Below are positions 53,471 through 63,272 of a stretch of DNA of 64,000 bases, one piece after another (the first letter of the stretch is position 1; each line of letters opens with the position of its first letter). Origin of the DNA: Desulfosarcinaceae bacterium (GTDB taxonomy: Bacteria > Desulfobacterota > Desulfobacteria > Desulfobacterales > Desulfosarcinaceae); assembly GCA_030066015.1 (NCBI GenBank), contig JASJCL010000011.1, forward strand, positions 16,569-80,568. The letters run 5' to 3'. A program made the position numbers and the translations under genes. The notes under the pieces are model-generated. The model did no database searches. It saw only the letters and a program-made list of their open reading frames with translations, and was not told the DNA's origin.

Positions 53471-53508
53471 GAATATAATTCTCTATGCTTAATATTGTCA
53501 AGAATATT
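53471..53508 (-). promoter_or_regulatory. Sigma-70 promoter with overlapping operators for the lrp-dapL-lysA run
   Basis: Read on the minus strand, a perfect -35 TTGACA (53496-53501) is followed after 18 bases by -10 TATATT (53472-53477). The start point would be near 53465, giving a leader of about 17 bases. Two palindromes overlap it: AATATT-N6-AATATT (53491-53508) on the -35 and GAAT-N3-ATTC (53471-53481) on the -10. These AT-rich repeats suit Lrp-family binding. Confidence 0.72.
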
Positions 53509-53674
53509 ATTTCAATTATTTGTGTTTTAACAGAACATATGCTTAGCGCCGACCCTTCTAACAGCCAACTCCGCGAACCGCAACGCACCACGCGGTCGGA
53601 CCCATCCCATGCTAGACATCTGGTACTGGATGAACGGGCCCGTTGAAGAGAGGCGTGAGGGGGACATTGACACC

Positions 53675-54238
53675 ATGACCAAACGCGTGCTGGTACCCAT
53701 TGCCGACGGAACCGAAGAGATGGAGGCCGTCATCATCATCGACGTGTTGCGACGGGCGGGAGCGGATGTCACCGTTGCCTCGGTCGGAAAGCCGCAGGTG
53801 ACCGCCTCCCGCGGTGTGAAACTTGTGGCCGACACCACGATCGAAGCGTGTCGCGATAGCGTATTTGATCTTATTGTTTTGCCGGGGGGCATTCCGGGCG
53901 CAGAGCATCTGCGCGATTCGGCGGTCTTGGTGAGTATGCTGAAGCGCCAACGCTCGGCAAAGCGGTGGTATGGGGCTATTTGCGCTGCGCCGGCGGTGGT
54001 TCTGGCCCACCACGGCTTGCTTGAAGAGGGCGGGGCCACCTGCCATCCAAGCTTTGCCCAGCTGCTACCCGAAGCCAGCCGGATCGATCAGGCGGTCGTG
54101 AAAACCGGACACTGTGTCACCAGCCAGGGGCCCGGTACGGCGATGCGTTTTGCCCTCGAGTTGACAGCGCTGCTATTTGGTCGCACAGCAGCCCAGACAG
54201 TGGCGGCCGGGATGGTGGTGTCGTCCACCGACCCATAA
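53675..54238 (+). CDS. DJ-1/PfpI (YajL/ThiJ) family protein
   Basis: This 187-residue class I glutamine-amidotransferase-like protein has the nucleophile Cys103 in YGAICAAPAVVLAHHGLL and the conserved Glu15 in DGTEEMEAV. LIVLPGGIPGAEHLRDS and HPSFAQLLPEASRI are also present. Members are deglycases, chaperones or glyoxalases, and the exact role is contested. ATG 53675 has GAGGGGG about ten bases upstream; a frame from 53609 is less suited. Divergent from the lysine regulator. Confidence 0.92.
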   Translation: MTKRVLVPIADGTEEMEAVIIIDVLRRAGADVTVASVGKPQVTASRGVKLVADTTIEACRDSVFDLIVLPGGIPGAEHLRDSAVLVSMLKRQRSAKRWYGAICAAPAVVLAHHGLLEEGGATCHPSFAQLLPEASRIDQAVVKTGHCVTSQGPGTAMRFALELTALLFGRTAAQTVAAGMVVSSTDP

Positions 54239-54426
54239 CCGCTGATCGTTCTCATGGAATGGGCCTGTCTGGCGGCGCTCGGCGTCACATTTTTACCTTG
54301 TTCTTTTACACAATTCTGTGTACATATCCCTATTTGTATTCAAATTGATTCGCATGCCTATTCCGCTCAGGCGTCGGCCCCGAATCCCCCACTTACAGCG
54401 GGAGGAGGGCAGCTGCGTTTTTCTGC

Positions 54427-54456
54427 TTGACACCTGGGGGTGGTTTGCCCTATTTA
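54427..54456 (+). promoter_or_regulatory. Promoter for rplM-rpsI
   Basis: A perfect TTGACA (54427-54432) lies 18 bases ahead of TATTTA (54451-54456). The first base of transcript would be about 30 bases before the rplM GTG. No alternative gene lies between. Confidence 0.55.
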
Positions 54457-54492
54457 AGCCGGATTCTATTTTTCGCTTTGGGAGAATTAACG

Positions 54493-54927
54493 GTGAAGAA
54501 ATACACTTACAGCGCAAAACGCTCGGACAACCCAAACCGCTGGTATGTGGTCAATGCGGAAGGTAAGGTGTTGGGGCGTCTGGCCTCAGAGATTGCCGCC
54601 CGCCTCAAGGGTAAACACAACCCACTCTACACGCCACATGTGGACATGGGCGACTCCATCGTCGTGATCAACGCTGACAAGATCGTTTTGACGGGCCGTA
54701 AATGGGAGCAGAAAATCTACTACCGCCATAGCGGTTACGTCGGTGGGCTCAAGGAGATCAACGCGCAGAAGCTGCATGAGAAACGCCCTGAAGACATGGT
54801 CCGTTTCGCCGTCAAAGGGATGCTGCCCAAGAATCGCCTTGGCCGCCAAATGATCAAAAAGCTGAAAGTTTATGCTGGTGACCAACATCCCCACGAGGCC
54901 CAGCAGCCCGAAGCCTTGGAGATTTAA
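54493..54927 (+). CDS. rplM: Ribosomal protein L13
   Basis: L13 is a 50S assembly protein. Starting at GTG 54493, behind GGGAGAA, it is 144 residues, the normal length. It begins [20 protein letters not shown] and contains [52 protein letters not shown] and [11 protein letters not shown] longer frame (54427) covers the promoter and is not real. It precedes rpsI, the universal order. Confidence 0.97.
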   Translation: MKKYTYSAKRSDNPNRWYVVNAEGKVLGRLASEIAARLKGKHNPLYTPHVDMGDSIVVINADKIVLTGRKWEQKIYYRHSGYVGGLKEINAQKLHEKRPEDMVRFAVKGMLPKNRLGRQMIKKLKVYAGDQHPHEAQQPEALEI

Positions 54928-54997
54928 GCGCTCCCTCCGGAGAATTGGATACCACGTCCGTAGAACCTATCGCCCACATCTTTGACTTGGTGACAGA

Positions 54998-55393
54998 ATG
55001 ACACAAGAAAACGTATACTACGCCACAGGCAAACGCAAAACCGCCATCGCCCGGACTTGGATCAAACCCGGTAATGGGGAGATTACGATTAATGATCGCC
55101 CCCTGGACGATTTCTTCAAGGTCCCGACGGCCAAAACCATTCTGCGCCAGCCCCTGGTCCTGACCAATACCTTGGACAAGTTCGATATCCGTGTTCGTGT
55201 GGTCGGTGGCGGCATCTCCGGACAAGCCGGGGCGATTCGTCATGGGATCACCCGGGCGCTGATGCAGTTCGATCCGGAGTTGCGCCCTGCGCTCAAGAAG
55301 GCCGGCTTCGTCAAACGCGATCCGCGCGTCAAGGAGCGGAAGAAATATGGTCAGCGCGGTGCTCGGGCACGATTCCAATTCTCCAAACGTTAA
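54998..55393 (+). CDS. rpsI: Ribosomal protein S9
   Basis: S9 is a 30S protein whose C-terminal tail reaches the P site. The 131 residues begin [20 protein letters not shown]. They include [20 protein letters not shown] and the basic end [17 protein letters not shown], with the invariant terminal Lys-Arg. It follows rplM by 70 bases, and a terminator lies 28 bases after the stop. Confidence 0.97.
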   Translation: MTQENVYYATGKRKTAIARTWIKPGNGEITINDRPLDDFFKVPTAKTILRQPLVLTNTLDKFDIRVRVVGGGISGQAGAIRHGITRALMQFDPELRPALKKAGFVKRDPRVKERKKYGQRGARARFQFSKR

Positions 55394-55421
55394 ACCCAAT
55401 AGCGCCGCATACAGGACGACA

Positions 55422-55453
55422 ACGGGGAGCAGGCAACGCCTGCCCCCCGTTTT
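55422..55453 (+). terminator. Rho-independent terminator after rpsI
   Basis: ACGGGG-A-GCAGGC pairs with GCCTGC-C-CCCCGT around a 3-nt loop with one A-C mismatch, followed by TTTT. It ends the rplM-rpsI transcript. Confidence 0.85.
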
Positions 55454-55557
55454 AGCTTCAGGTTTCGCCCCAGCTCTCCCCACCGTGCGATCCACTTCGG
55501 GAAGGGCGTCTGTACGGCCATCACCCCTCTGCCTTATCGCTTGCCCGCGCCGCCGTT

Positions 55558-56763
55558 TCAGACGAGGGTCACCTCATCGGGATACCGGGTCAGCGGCTCC
55601 AATCCCCTGGCCGTCACTAAATGGGTGTTTTCGATCCCTACCACGCCGACGCCAGGGAAGATCACCTTGGGCTCCAGCGCCACCACCATGTTCTCCGCCA
55701 ACACCATCTCCTGACCCTTTGCCAGAAAAGGGTATTCATCCAACTCCAGCCCCACACCGTGCCCGACGAAGCGAATGCGGGCCGCTCCGGTACCCATGAA
55801 ATGATCTGCGTGACCAAGATCATCTGCCAGTGCCACTGCTTTGGCGTAGACGGCGCCGGCGGTGGTGCCCGGTAGCGCCATCGATTTGATCTCCTCCTGG
55901 ATGGCGACCATGTCGGCCTGGGCCTTGGTGAGGTCGGCGGGCAGCTTACCCAAGCAGTAGATGCGGGTGTGGTCGGCCAAATAGCCTTGATGGGCGAAGA
56001 CATAATCCACCAGCACCGGCTGGCCGCGCGTGATGGAATGGAAGCTGGGGCCCTGGGCGACCGCCGGTGAAACGGCCGCGCCGCCGGTAGGGGAGGCCAG
56101 ATAGCTGGGTTCCGCCGCCGACGCCCCCGCCATTAGGTGACCGTAAAAGAGTTCACTGCCCCACAGTCGCATGCGTACAAATCCTTGATGTCCAAGACCG
56201 CGGGCGAAGGCTTCCAGTTTTCCGGCGACTGCGATCTCGCTGGATCCGGCTGCCAGCACCAGGGGCACATGGGCGGCCACCCGATCGGCCAATGCGGCTG
56301 CCTGCCGCATCAGATCCACTTCATAGGCCGTTTTGACCGACCGCTGCATTCGGATGCCGTGTGAGACGTCCACGATCGTGACATCGCCAAAGCGTTTGCG
56401 GTATTGAAAGTACAGATTGGTGGGCAGCACATCCAACTCCATTCCCAGTCGTTTGGGAAATGATAGGCCGTGGTCACGGAGCAGGTCGCCGATTTGCCGC
56501 GGACTCGAAAAGGGCACCACCCGCTTGAGGGCCGACTCCCTGCGGGCGCGTTCAAAATCCTTGCGGGCCATTAGCAAGGCTTCCCCCTCGGCGGGAACGT
56601 ACAGGTGAGCCTGCTGGATCGTGCCGGCAAAGTAAAATAGATCGGTGTTCTGAAGGATCAGGGCGCCGTCTATATCCTGGGCGCGCAGAAGGCGTTGCAG
56701 GCGTTGGATGCGGTTTTCGAGTTCTGCAGCTGGTGTGTATTGTTGGGGGGTCTCAGCAGTCAT
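55558..56763 (-). CDS. M24-family metallopeptidase (Xaa-Pro aminopeptidase-like)
   Basis: This 401-residue protein has a creatinase N-domain (1-150) and a pita-bread M24 domain. The five metal ligands are all visible: Asp in VDYVFAHQG, Asp in ADHTRIYCLG, His in FVGHGVGLELDEYPF, Glu in VALEPKV and Glu in VGIENTHLV. It is probably a cytosolic proline dipeptidase or aminopeptidase P-like enzyme. GAGGAGAGGA precedes ATG 56763. Divergent from yejA, whose transporter could supply peptides. Confidence 0.92.
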   Translation of the reverse strand: MTAETPQQYTPAAELENRIQRLQRLLRAQDIDGALILQNTDLFYFAGTIQQAHLYVPAEGEALLMARKDFERARRESALKRVVPFSSPRQIGDLLRDHGLSFPKRLGMELDVLPTNLYFQYRKRFGDVTIVDVSHGIRMQRSVKTAYEVDLMRQAAALADRVAAHVPLVLAAGSSEIAVAGKLEAFARGLGHQGFVRMRLWGSELFYGHLMAGASAAEPSYLASPTGGAAVSPAVAQGPSFHSITRGQPVLVDYVFAHQGYLADHTRIYCLGKLPADLTKAQADMVAIQEEIKSMALPGTTAGAVYAKAVALADDLGHADHFMGTGAARIRFVGHGVGLELDEYPFLAKGQEMVLAENMVVALEPKVIFPGVGVVGIENTHLVTARGLEPLTRYPDEVTLV

Positions 56764-57176
56764 CCGATTCCTCTCCTCGGTGATGGTGGACTATCGCGCC
56801 GGCGGGCCTCCGCGGTGACGGCGAGCCCGCCTGGCGACCCAGGGGCCGAGCCTCCGCACACGGCAGGTGGTGTCACTAGACCATGACCTATGCCGATTGG
56901 CGGTGCGCTGTCAAGCGCCTCGCAGTGCGAAACTTGCAAACTTGGGGGCAATGCATTATGTAAGCGTATTGAATGGTTATGCCGAATTCACCGCCCAGTT
57001 CATCCGAATTGTCGGGTTGATCCGGGCCCTCTTGTCGCATGATTTCTGGTGCCGCTGCAAAGCGAATATACTTCCATTTTTCACAGCCGTCGTCGGGCGT
57101 ATGACACCTGCTGATTGACGTCCGGCCTCGACCGCTTACCATATACCATAAGCACTCAAACCCATGAGGAGGTGAT
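56764..57176. other. Divergent intergenic region between M24 gene and yejA
   Basis: About 410 bases. GGCGGGC (56801-56807) and GCCCGCC (56825-56831) form an inverted repeat close to the M24 start. A TTGACG (57115-57120) with TACCAT 16 bases on is a weak promoter candidate for yejA. I see no gene here. Confidence 0.45.
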
Positions 57177-59033
57177 ATGGTATGGAATCAGCGTAGCTTT
57201 CGGTTGATGCCCCTGCTGCTGTTCTTGCTGCTGGCTCTGCCCGGGTCGGTGTCCGGCGATATCGTCGGTGCCCATGGCTTGGCCATGACGGGTACGCCCA
57301 AATACCCCGCGGGTTTCAACCATTTCGACTATGTCAATCCCCAGGCGCCCAAGGGCGGCACGGTTCATCTGGACGCCCGCGGTACCTTCGATAGCCTCAA
57401 TCCCTTCATCATCAAGGGGGCCCCTGCCGCGGGAATCGGCCTCATCTACGATACGCTCACCACCCAGTCCCTGGACGAGAGCTTCTCCCAGTATGGGCGA
57501 TTGGCCAACCGGATCGACATGCCCGCCGATCGGCGCTGGATCGTCTACCACCTGCACCCGAAGGCCCGCTTCCACGATGGCAAACCGGTGACCGCTGAAG
57601 ATGTTGTCTTTTCCTTCAACATCCTGAGAGAGAAGGGCGACCCCCTCTACGGCAAGTACTGGGCCGATGTGGTCAAAGTGGAAGCCCTGGACCCCCTTAG
57701 CGTTCGCTTCGACCTGGGGGACGGGCAGAACCCGGAACTGCCCCTCATCATTGGGCAGCTCACCGTTATGCCCAAACATCATTGGGAGGGACGCGATTTC
57801 AGCAAGCCGGGCCTGGAGATCCCAATAGGCAGCGGCCCCTACCGTATTGCGGACGTCAAGCCGGGGAGTTCCATCACCTACCGACGCGATCCCGACTACT
57901 GGGGGCGCGACATCCCCGTCAACCGGGGGCAGTACAATTTCGGCACCATCGTCTACGACTACTACCGCGATCCCACCGTCTCCTTGCACGCTTTCAAGGC
58001 GGGGGAGTATGACTTCCGCCAGGAGAATATCTCCAAGGCCTGGGCTACGGCCTACGTGGGACCGGCCTTCGACGATGGCATGGTGGTCACGTTGGAGATT
58101 CCCAACGATGTCAACCAGGGCATGCAGGCCTTTGTCTTCAACACGCGACGCAGCTTCTTCAAGGATCCGCGGCTGCGCCAGGCCTTGGCCTACGCCTTCG
58201 ACTTCGAGTGGACCAACAAGAACCTTTTCTACGGGCAGTACATCCGCAGCACCAGCTTCTTCTCCAATTCAGAGCTGGCCGCCACCGGGTTGCCAAGTGA
58301 CGGAGAGCTCAAGATCCTTGAGCCGCTCAAAGCCGAGCTGCCCCCCGACGTCTTCACCAAGGCTTACACTCCCCCCACTACCGACGGCAGTGGCAATATC
58401 CGCCGCAGTCTGCGCACCGCCTTGGGGCTGCTGAAAAGCGCCGGTTGGGAGGTGAAGGGCAAGCAGTTGACCCACCTCAAGAGCGGAGAACGTCTCGCCT
58501 TCGAGATACTGCTATACGATCCCACCTTCGAACGGGTGGTGCTGCCCTTCAAGAAGAACCTGGCCCGCTTGGGGGTCGAGATGTCGATACGGGTGGTGGA
58601 CACCGCCCAGTATATCAACCGGCTGCGTGAATACGATTACGACATGATCATTACCACCTATGGTCAGTCCGAGTCGCCGGGCAACGAGCAGCGGGAGTTC
58701 TGGTCCACCGCGGCGGCCGACATCCCCGGAACGCGTAACTACGCCGGCGTACGCAGTGCGGCCATCGACGCCCTCGTCGAGAAGGTGATCGAGGCGCCCA
58801 CCCGCCAGGACCTGGTCCTGCGCACCCGCGCTTTAGACCGGGCCCTGCTCTGGGGTCATTACGTCATCCCCCAGTGGCACATCAACGCCTATCGGGTGGC
58901 CTACTGGGATTTCTTCGAGCGTCCCCAACAGACACCGCGCTATTCACTGGGGTTTAACACCTGGTGGGTCAATCCGGAAAAGGCCACCCGGGTGCAGCGC
59001 TATCGCAAACAAAGCGTGCCCAAGGGGTCCTGA
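57177..59033 (+). CDS. yejA: Peptide ABC transporter substrate-binding protein YejA
   Basis: This periplasmic SBP_bac_5 protein of a YejABEF-type importer takes up oligopeptides (and microcin C in E. coli). The 618-residue length fits YejA. A signal peptide ends near GSVSGD. Then come HGLAMTGTPKYPAGFNHFDY and PKGGTVHLDARGTFDSLNPF, followed by YRIADVKPGSSITYRRDPDY. The Yej-specific SFFSNSELAATGLP and SESPGNEQREFW mark the C-terminal lobe. GGAGGTGAT is directly upstream of ATG 57177. Confidence 0.94.
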   Translation: MVWNQRSFRLMPLLLFLLLALPGSVSGDIVGAHGLAMTGTPKYPAGFNHFDYVNPQAPKGGTVHLDARGTFDSLNPFIIKGAPAAGIGLIYDTLTTQSLDESFSQYGRLANRIDMPADRRWIVYHLHPKARFHDGKPVTAEDVVFSFNILREKGDPLYGKYWADVVKVEALDPLSVRFDLGDGQNPELPLIIGQLTVMPKHHWEGRDFSKPGLEIPIGSGPYRIADVKPGSSITYRRDPDYWGRDIPVNRGQYNFGTIVYDYYRDPTVSLHAFKAGEYDFRQENISKAWATAYVGPAFDDGMVVTLEIPNDVNQGMQAFVFNTRRSFFKDPRLRQALAYAFDFEWTNKNLFYGQYIRSTSFFSNSELAATGLPSDGELKILEPLKAELPPDVFTKAYTPPTTDGSGNIRRSLRTALGLLKSAGWEVKGKQLTHLKSGERLAFEILLYDPTFERVVLPFKKNLARLGVEMSIRVVDTAQYINRLREYDYDMIITTYGQSESPGNEQREFWSTAAADIPGTRNYAGVRSAAIDALVEKVIEAPTRQDLVLRTRALDRALLWGHYVIPQWHINAYRVAYWDFFERPQQTPRYSLGFNTWWVNPEKATRVQRYRKQSVPKGS

Positions 59034-59039
59034 TACCCT

Positions 59040-60134
59040 ATGCTGGCCTATATCCTCAGACGCCTGGTGCTCATCATCCCGACCCTGTGGGGAATCGTGA
59101 CGATCAACTTCTTCATCGTCCAGGCCGCCCCCGGCGGACCGGTGGAGCAGATGATCGCCCGATTGCAGGGAGATGCGGTGGGGGCCACCGAACGCTTCAC
59201 CGGCCGTGACACCGGCGAAGTGGCCGAGGGCGGAAGCCAGGAGAACACCGTCGGCGTTTCGCGGGGTGCCCGCGGTTTGGATCCCGAGCTGGTCGCAAAG
59301 ATAGAGAAACTCTACGGCTTCGATGAACCACTGCTGGTGCGCTATCTCAAGATGCTCCGGAACTACGTGGTATTCCGCTTGGGGGAGAGCCTCTTTTACG
59401 GCCGCTCGGTGGTCGATCTGATCCTCTCCAAGCTGCCCGTCTCCGTCTCCCTGGGTGTCTGGAGCACCCTCCTGATCTACCTCATCTCCATCCCCATGGG
59501 GATCCGCAAGGCCGTTCACCACGGCTCCCGCTTCGACGTGTGGACCAGTTCGGCCATTGTTGTGGGCTACGCCATTCCCGGTTTTCTCTTCGCCATCCTG
59601 CTCATCGTGGTCTTCGCCGGTGGTGTCTATCTGGATTGGTTTCCGCTGCGCGGCCTGACCTCGGACAATTTCGCAGCCCTCACCTGGGGTGCCAAGATTC
59701 TCGATTACTTCTGGCACCTGGCCCTGCCGGTGACGGCCATGGTGATCGGCGGTTTCGCCACGCTCACCATGCTGACCAAGAATACGTTTCTGGACGAGAT
59801 CGGCAAGCAGTATGTGGTCACCGCCCGGGCCAAAGGCCTCAGCGAGGCCCGCGTGCTTTACGGCCACGTCTTTCGCAACGCCATGCTGATCATCATCGCC
59901 GGTTTCCCGGCGGCCTTCGTCTCCATGTTCTTCACCGGTTCCCTGCTTATCGAAACCATCTTTACCCTGGACGGGCTCGGCCTGCTGGGTTTCGAGGCGG
60001 CCATAAACCGCGACTATCCCGTCATGTTCGGTACGCTCTACATCTTCACGCTGCTGGGGCTGCTGCTGAAGCTGGTCAGCGACTTGACCTACACGGTGGT
60101 TGATCCGCGGATCGACTTCGAGGCGCGCGGCTGA
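59040..60134 (+). CDS. yejB: Peptide ABC transporter permease YejB
   Basis: This inner-membrane permease is 364 residues. It begins [20 protein letters not shown], with a periplasmic loop (about 40-125) and a cluster of TM helices. The EAA loop is [19 protein letters not shown]. It starts six bases after the yejA stop. YejB pairs with YejE, whose start overlaps its stop by one base. Confidence 0.94.
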   Translation: MLAYILRRLVLIIPTLWGIVTINFFIVQAAPGGPVEQMIARLQGDAVGATERFTGRDTGEVAEGGSQENTVGVSRGARGLDPELVAKIEKLYGFDEPLLVRYLKMLRNYVVFRLGESLFYGRSVVDLILSKLPVSVSLGVWSTLLIYLISIPMGIRKAVHHGSRFDVWTSSAIVVGYAIPGFLFAILLIVVFAGGVYLDWFPLRGLTSDNFAALTWGAKILDYFWHLALPVTAMVIGGFATLTMLTKNTFLDEIGKQYVVTARAKGLSEARVLYGHVFRNAMLIIIAGFPAAFVSMFFTGSLLIETIFTLDGLGLLGFEAAINRDYPVMFGTLYIFTLLGLLLKLVSDLTYTVVDPRIDFEARG

Positions 60135-61228
60135 TGGCGACGGCATCCGGCACTCCGACGCTCTCCCTGCGGGGCCTCAGCCCCCTTAACCAACGCCGCT
60201 GGCGCAACTTCAAGGCCAATCGGCGCGGCTTGTGGTCTTTGTGGCTTTTTCTGATCCTGTTCACCCTGTCGCTGGGCGCCGAGTTCATCGCCAATGACAG
60301 GCCCCTTTTGGTGCGCTACGACGGCGGTTTTTACTTCCCCGTCCTCAAGGCCTACGCCGAGACCACCTTCGGCGGTGAATTCGCCACCGAAGCGGAGTAC
60401 CGTGATCCCTACGTGGTGGAGCTGATCCAGGCCAAGGGGTGGATGGTCTGGCCCCCCATCCCCTTTGCGGACGACACCATCATTCTCGACCTGCCGGTGG
60501 CCGCGCCCGCCCCCCCCTCGGCACAGAACTGGCTAGGCACCGACGACCAAGGACGCGACATTGTTGCGCGCCTTATCTACGGCTTTCGGATATCGGTCCT
60601 CTTTGGGCTCTGTCTGACCTTCTTCAGTTCGGTCGTCGGCGTCGGCGTCGGCGCCGTTCAGGGGTACTATGGCGGTTGGGTGGATCTCTCCGGCCAGCGG
60701 TTCATGGAGATCTGGTCAGGACTGCCGGTACTCTATCTGCTCATCATCCTCTCCAGTGTGGTGCAGCCCAATTTTTGGTGGCTTCTGGGCATCATGCTGC
60801 TCTTCAGCTGGATGACACTCGTCGACCTGGTGCGGGCGGAGTTTTTGCGGGGACGCAACCTGGAATACGTGCGCGCCGCCCAAGCCTTGGGGCTGCACGA
60901 CAGTATGGTCATGTTCCGTCACATTCTGCCCAACGCCATGGTCTCCACCATTACCTTCATGCCCTTCATCCTCAGCGGGGCGATTACGACCCTGACCAGC
61001 CTCGATTTCCTCGGTTTCGGGCTTCCCGCCGGGTCGCCGTCCCTGGGCGAGCTGCTCAAGCAGGGCAAGGCCAATCTTCAGGCACCTTGGATCGGACTGT
61101 CCGCCTTTTTCGCCCTGGCCCTCATGTTGACCCTCCTGGTGTTCATCGGCGAAGCCGCCCGGGATGCGCTCGACCCCCGACATGCCGTGGAACATCCGGT
61201 GGCGGAGACTGAGGAGGCACCGTCATGA
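60134..61228 (+). CDS. yejE: Peptide ABC transporter permease YejE
   Basis: This 364-residue permease has an N-terminal cytoplasmic tail (NQRRWRNFKANRRGLWSLWL) and a first TM helix. A long periplasmic segment and a TM bundle follow. The AAQALGLHDSMVMFRHILPN segment is the EAA coupling loop. It overlaps yejB by one base (TGATG) and yejF by four (ATGA). Confidence 0.94.
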   Translation: MATASGTPTLSLRGLSPLNQRRWRNFKANRRGLWSLWLFLILFTLSLGAEFIANDRPLLVRYDGGFYFPVLKAYAETTFGGEFATEAEYRDPYVVELIQAKGWMVWPPIPFADDTIILDLPVAAPAPPSAQNWLGTDDQGRDIVARLIYGFRISVLFGLCLTFFSSVVGVGVGAVQGYYGGWVDLSGQRFMEIWSGLPVLYLLIILSSVVQPNFWWLLGIMLLFSWMTLVDLVRAEFLRGRNLEYVRAAQALGLHDSMVMFRHILPNAMVSTITFMPFILSGAITTLTSLDFLGFGLPAGSPSLGELLKQGKANLQAPWIGLSAFFALALMLTLLVFIGEAARDALDPRHAVEHPVAETEEAPS

Positions 61229-62817
61229 GCGACCTCCTGCTGGATATCCAAGATCTACGGGTGGACTTTCGCAGCAGCGGACGGGTGGTCCACGCTGTGC
61301 GGGGCGTCGACCTGACGCTTCAAAAGGGCGAGACCGTGGCCTTGGTGGGCGAGAGCGGCTCGGGCAAAAGTGTGACGGCCCACGCCACCCTGCGGCTCCT
61401 ACCCTATCCGGACGCCAGCCATCCCAGCGGCAGCATCCGTGTGAACGGGATCGACATCCTTCAGGCCGACGCCGAGACCCTCAGGCAGATCCGCGGCAAC
61501 ACCATCGGGATGGTCTTCCAAGAACCGATGAGCGCCTTGAACCCCCTGCACACCGTGGCGCGACAGATTCGAGAAGTCCTTCTGCAGCACAACGCCATGA
61601 GCGTTACGGCGGCCGACCAGCGCGTGCAAGAGCTGTTGGAACTGGTGGGTATCGATGCGGTGGCGAAACGGATGGCGGCCTATCCCCATGAGCTCTCCGG
61701 CGGTCAGCGCCAACGGGTGATGATCGCCATGGCCCTGGCCAACGAGCCGGAACTGCTCATCGCCGATGAACCCACCACAGCGCTGGACGTCACTGTGCAG
61801 GCGCAGATCCTCGATCTGCTCAAGGCACTTCAGGCCAAGCTCCGTATGGCCGTCCTCTTGATCACCCATGACTTTGGTGTGGTCCGGCAGATCGCCGATC
61901 GAGTGGCCGTCATGTACCGCGGAAAAATTGTGGAGCGCAACACCACCCAGACGTTGTTCGCAGCGCCGGTCCACGCCTATACCCGCAGATTGATGGACGC
62001 CGATCCCAAGGGTGAGCCGGTGCCGGTGGCGGACAGCGGATCTGAAATCCTGGCCACCCGCGATCTCAAGGTATGGTTTCCCATTAAGAAGGGGTTCCTT
62101 CGCCGCACAGTGGATCACGTCAAGGCCGTGGACGGGATCTCCCTCTCGATCCGCAGGGGGGCTGCTCTGGGGGTGGTCGGAGAGAGTGGATCGGGCAAAT
62201 CCACCCTGGGGCTGGCCCTTTTACGCCTGGTCCACAGTCAGGGGGAGATCCTGTTCAGGGGCGAGGCCATCGATACGTACAACAAAACCCGCATGCGGCC
62301 CTTGAGACGGGCCCTCCAGGTGGTCTTCCAGGATCCCTTTGGCAGCCTTAGCCCGCGAATGTCCATCGCCGACATCATCGGCGAGGGCCTCGCTATCCAT
62401 GCACCTCAAGACGGGGCGGGCCGCGACCCTGCTATTGTGGAAGCGCTCGTCGCCGTCGGCCTGGATCCCGAGGCTCGCCATCGCTACCCCCATGAGTTCT
62501 CCGGCGGTCAGCGTCAGCGCATCGCCATCGCGCGCGCCTTGGCCCTACGCCCGGAACTCCTCATCCTGGATGAACCCACCTCCTCTCTGGATCGATCGGT
62601 TCAGTTTCAGGTCCTCAGCCTGCTAAAGGAGATTCAGTCCCGCTTCGGCCTCACCTACCTGTTTATCTCCCACGATCTCAAGGTGGTCAAATCGCTCTGC
62701 CACGATATCATCGTCATGCGCCGGGGACGGGTGGTGGAGGCTGGCAGCGCCGCTGCTGTTTTTGCCGCGCCGCAGCATCCTTATACCCAAGAGCTCCTTT
62801 CCGCCGCTATGCGATAA
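61225..62817 (+). CDS. yejF: Peptide ABC transporter dual ATPase YejF
   Basis: This fused ATPase drives the YejBE permease. Two complete nucleotide-binding halves are present in 530 residues. The first has Walker [10 protein letters not shown], signature [16 protein letters not shown], Walker [13 protein letters not shown]. The second has [40 protein letters not shown]. The last residues ([17 protein letters not shown]) are the oligopeptide-transporter ATPase signature. The operon ends here. Confidence 0.95.
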   Translation: MSDLLLDIQDLRVDFRSSGRVVHAVRGVDLTLQKGETVALVGESGSGKSVTAHATLRLLPYPDASHPSGSIRVNGIDILQADAETLRQIRGNTIGMVFQEPMSALNPLHTVARQIREVLLQHNAMSVTAADQRVQELLELVGIDAVAKRMAAYPHELSGGQRQRVMIAMALANEPELLIADEPTTALDVTVQAQILDLLKALQAKLRMAVLLITHDFGVVRQIADRVAVMYRGKIVERNTTQTLFAAPVHAYTRRLMDADPKGEPVPVADSGSEILATRDLKVWFPIKKGFLRRTVDHVKAVDGISLSIRRGAALGVVGESGSGKSTLGLALLRLVHSQGEILFRGEAIDTYNKTRMRPLRRALQVVFQDPFGSLSPRMSIADIIGEGLAIHAPQDGAGRDPAIVEALVAVGLDPEARHRYPHEFSGGQRQRIAIARALALRPELLILDEPTSSLDRSVQFQVLSLLKEIQSRFGLTYLFISHDLKVVKSLCHDIIVMRRGRVVEAGSAAAVFAAPQHPYTQELLSAAMR

Positions 62818-63272
62818 TCACCCCGATGGCGAACCCCTCCAATTGCGATCCAACCACTGTCGTGAAAGAAGGGCCAGCGTACGCTTCACATCAGGACGAC
62901 AAGGCACGCGACGTCCGGACAACTGCAAGTTTCGATGGGAAGGTCACGCGCTAGGTCGCCGGCCAGCGATGACTGGTACAGGTGCGCAAATGGCCGGGAT
63001 CCGCACGCTTATGGGTTCCTACGTGGTTTTCCAAATGCCGCGGGGGGACCCTGATCCATGGGGCTGGCAGCGATGTGTCATGTGTGTTGGCTGAGATGGC
63101 ATCGTGACAGGAGTTGGATGAATCGATGGCACGCCGAGCATGATTTTCGGAAGATGCTGGTCGAACCCCTGGGAAGGTCCGATGAGCGATAGGGCATTAC
63201 GCCGGTTCGGACAAAAAAGGAGGCCCTTGGGGGCCTCCTCTAACATGGGTGGTATGGGGTGTATCGGTCCCG
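62818..63272. other. Convergent intergenic region, mostly featureless
   Basis: About 455 bases between the yejF stop and the stop of the minus-strand gene. No frame with a ribosome site and recognisable product was found. The only clear element is the terminator at 63213-63239 for the minus-strand gene. Confidence 0.5.
63213..63239 (-). terminator. Rho-independent terminator of the minus-strand gene
   Basis: AGGAGGCCC (63218-63226) pairs perfectly with GGGCCTCCT (63231-63239) around a TTGG loop. Read on the minus strand, TTTTTTGT follows. It lies 34 bases after the stop of the Ala/Glu-rich protein gene. Confidence 0.88.

Noticed and set aside
51689..53530. Lysine riboswitch ahead of the dapL/lysA genes
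   Set aside because: The intergenic spaces are too short (4 to 55 bases) and the predicted leader of the regulator is about 17 bases.
58944..60146. 400-codon minus-strand frame opposite yejB
   Set aside because: The yejB frame is unmistakable. The reverse frame is Gln/His/Asp-rich and matches nothing.
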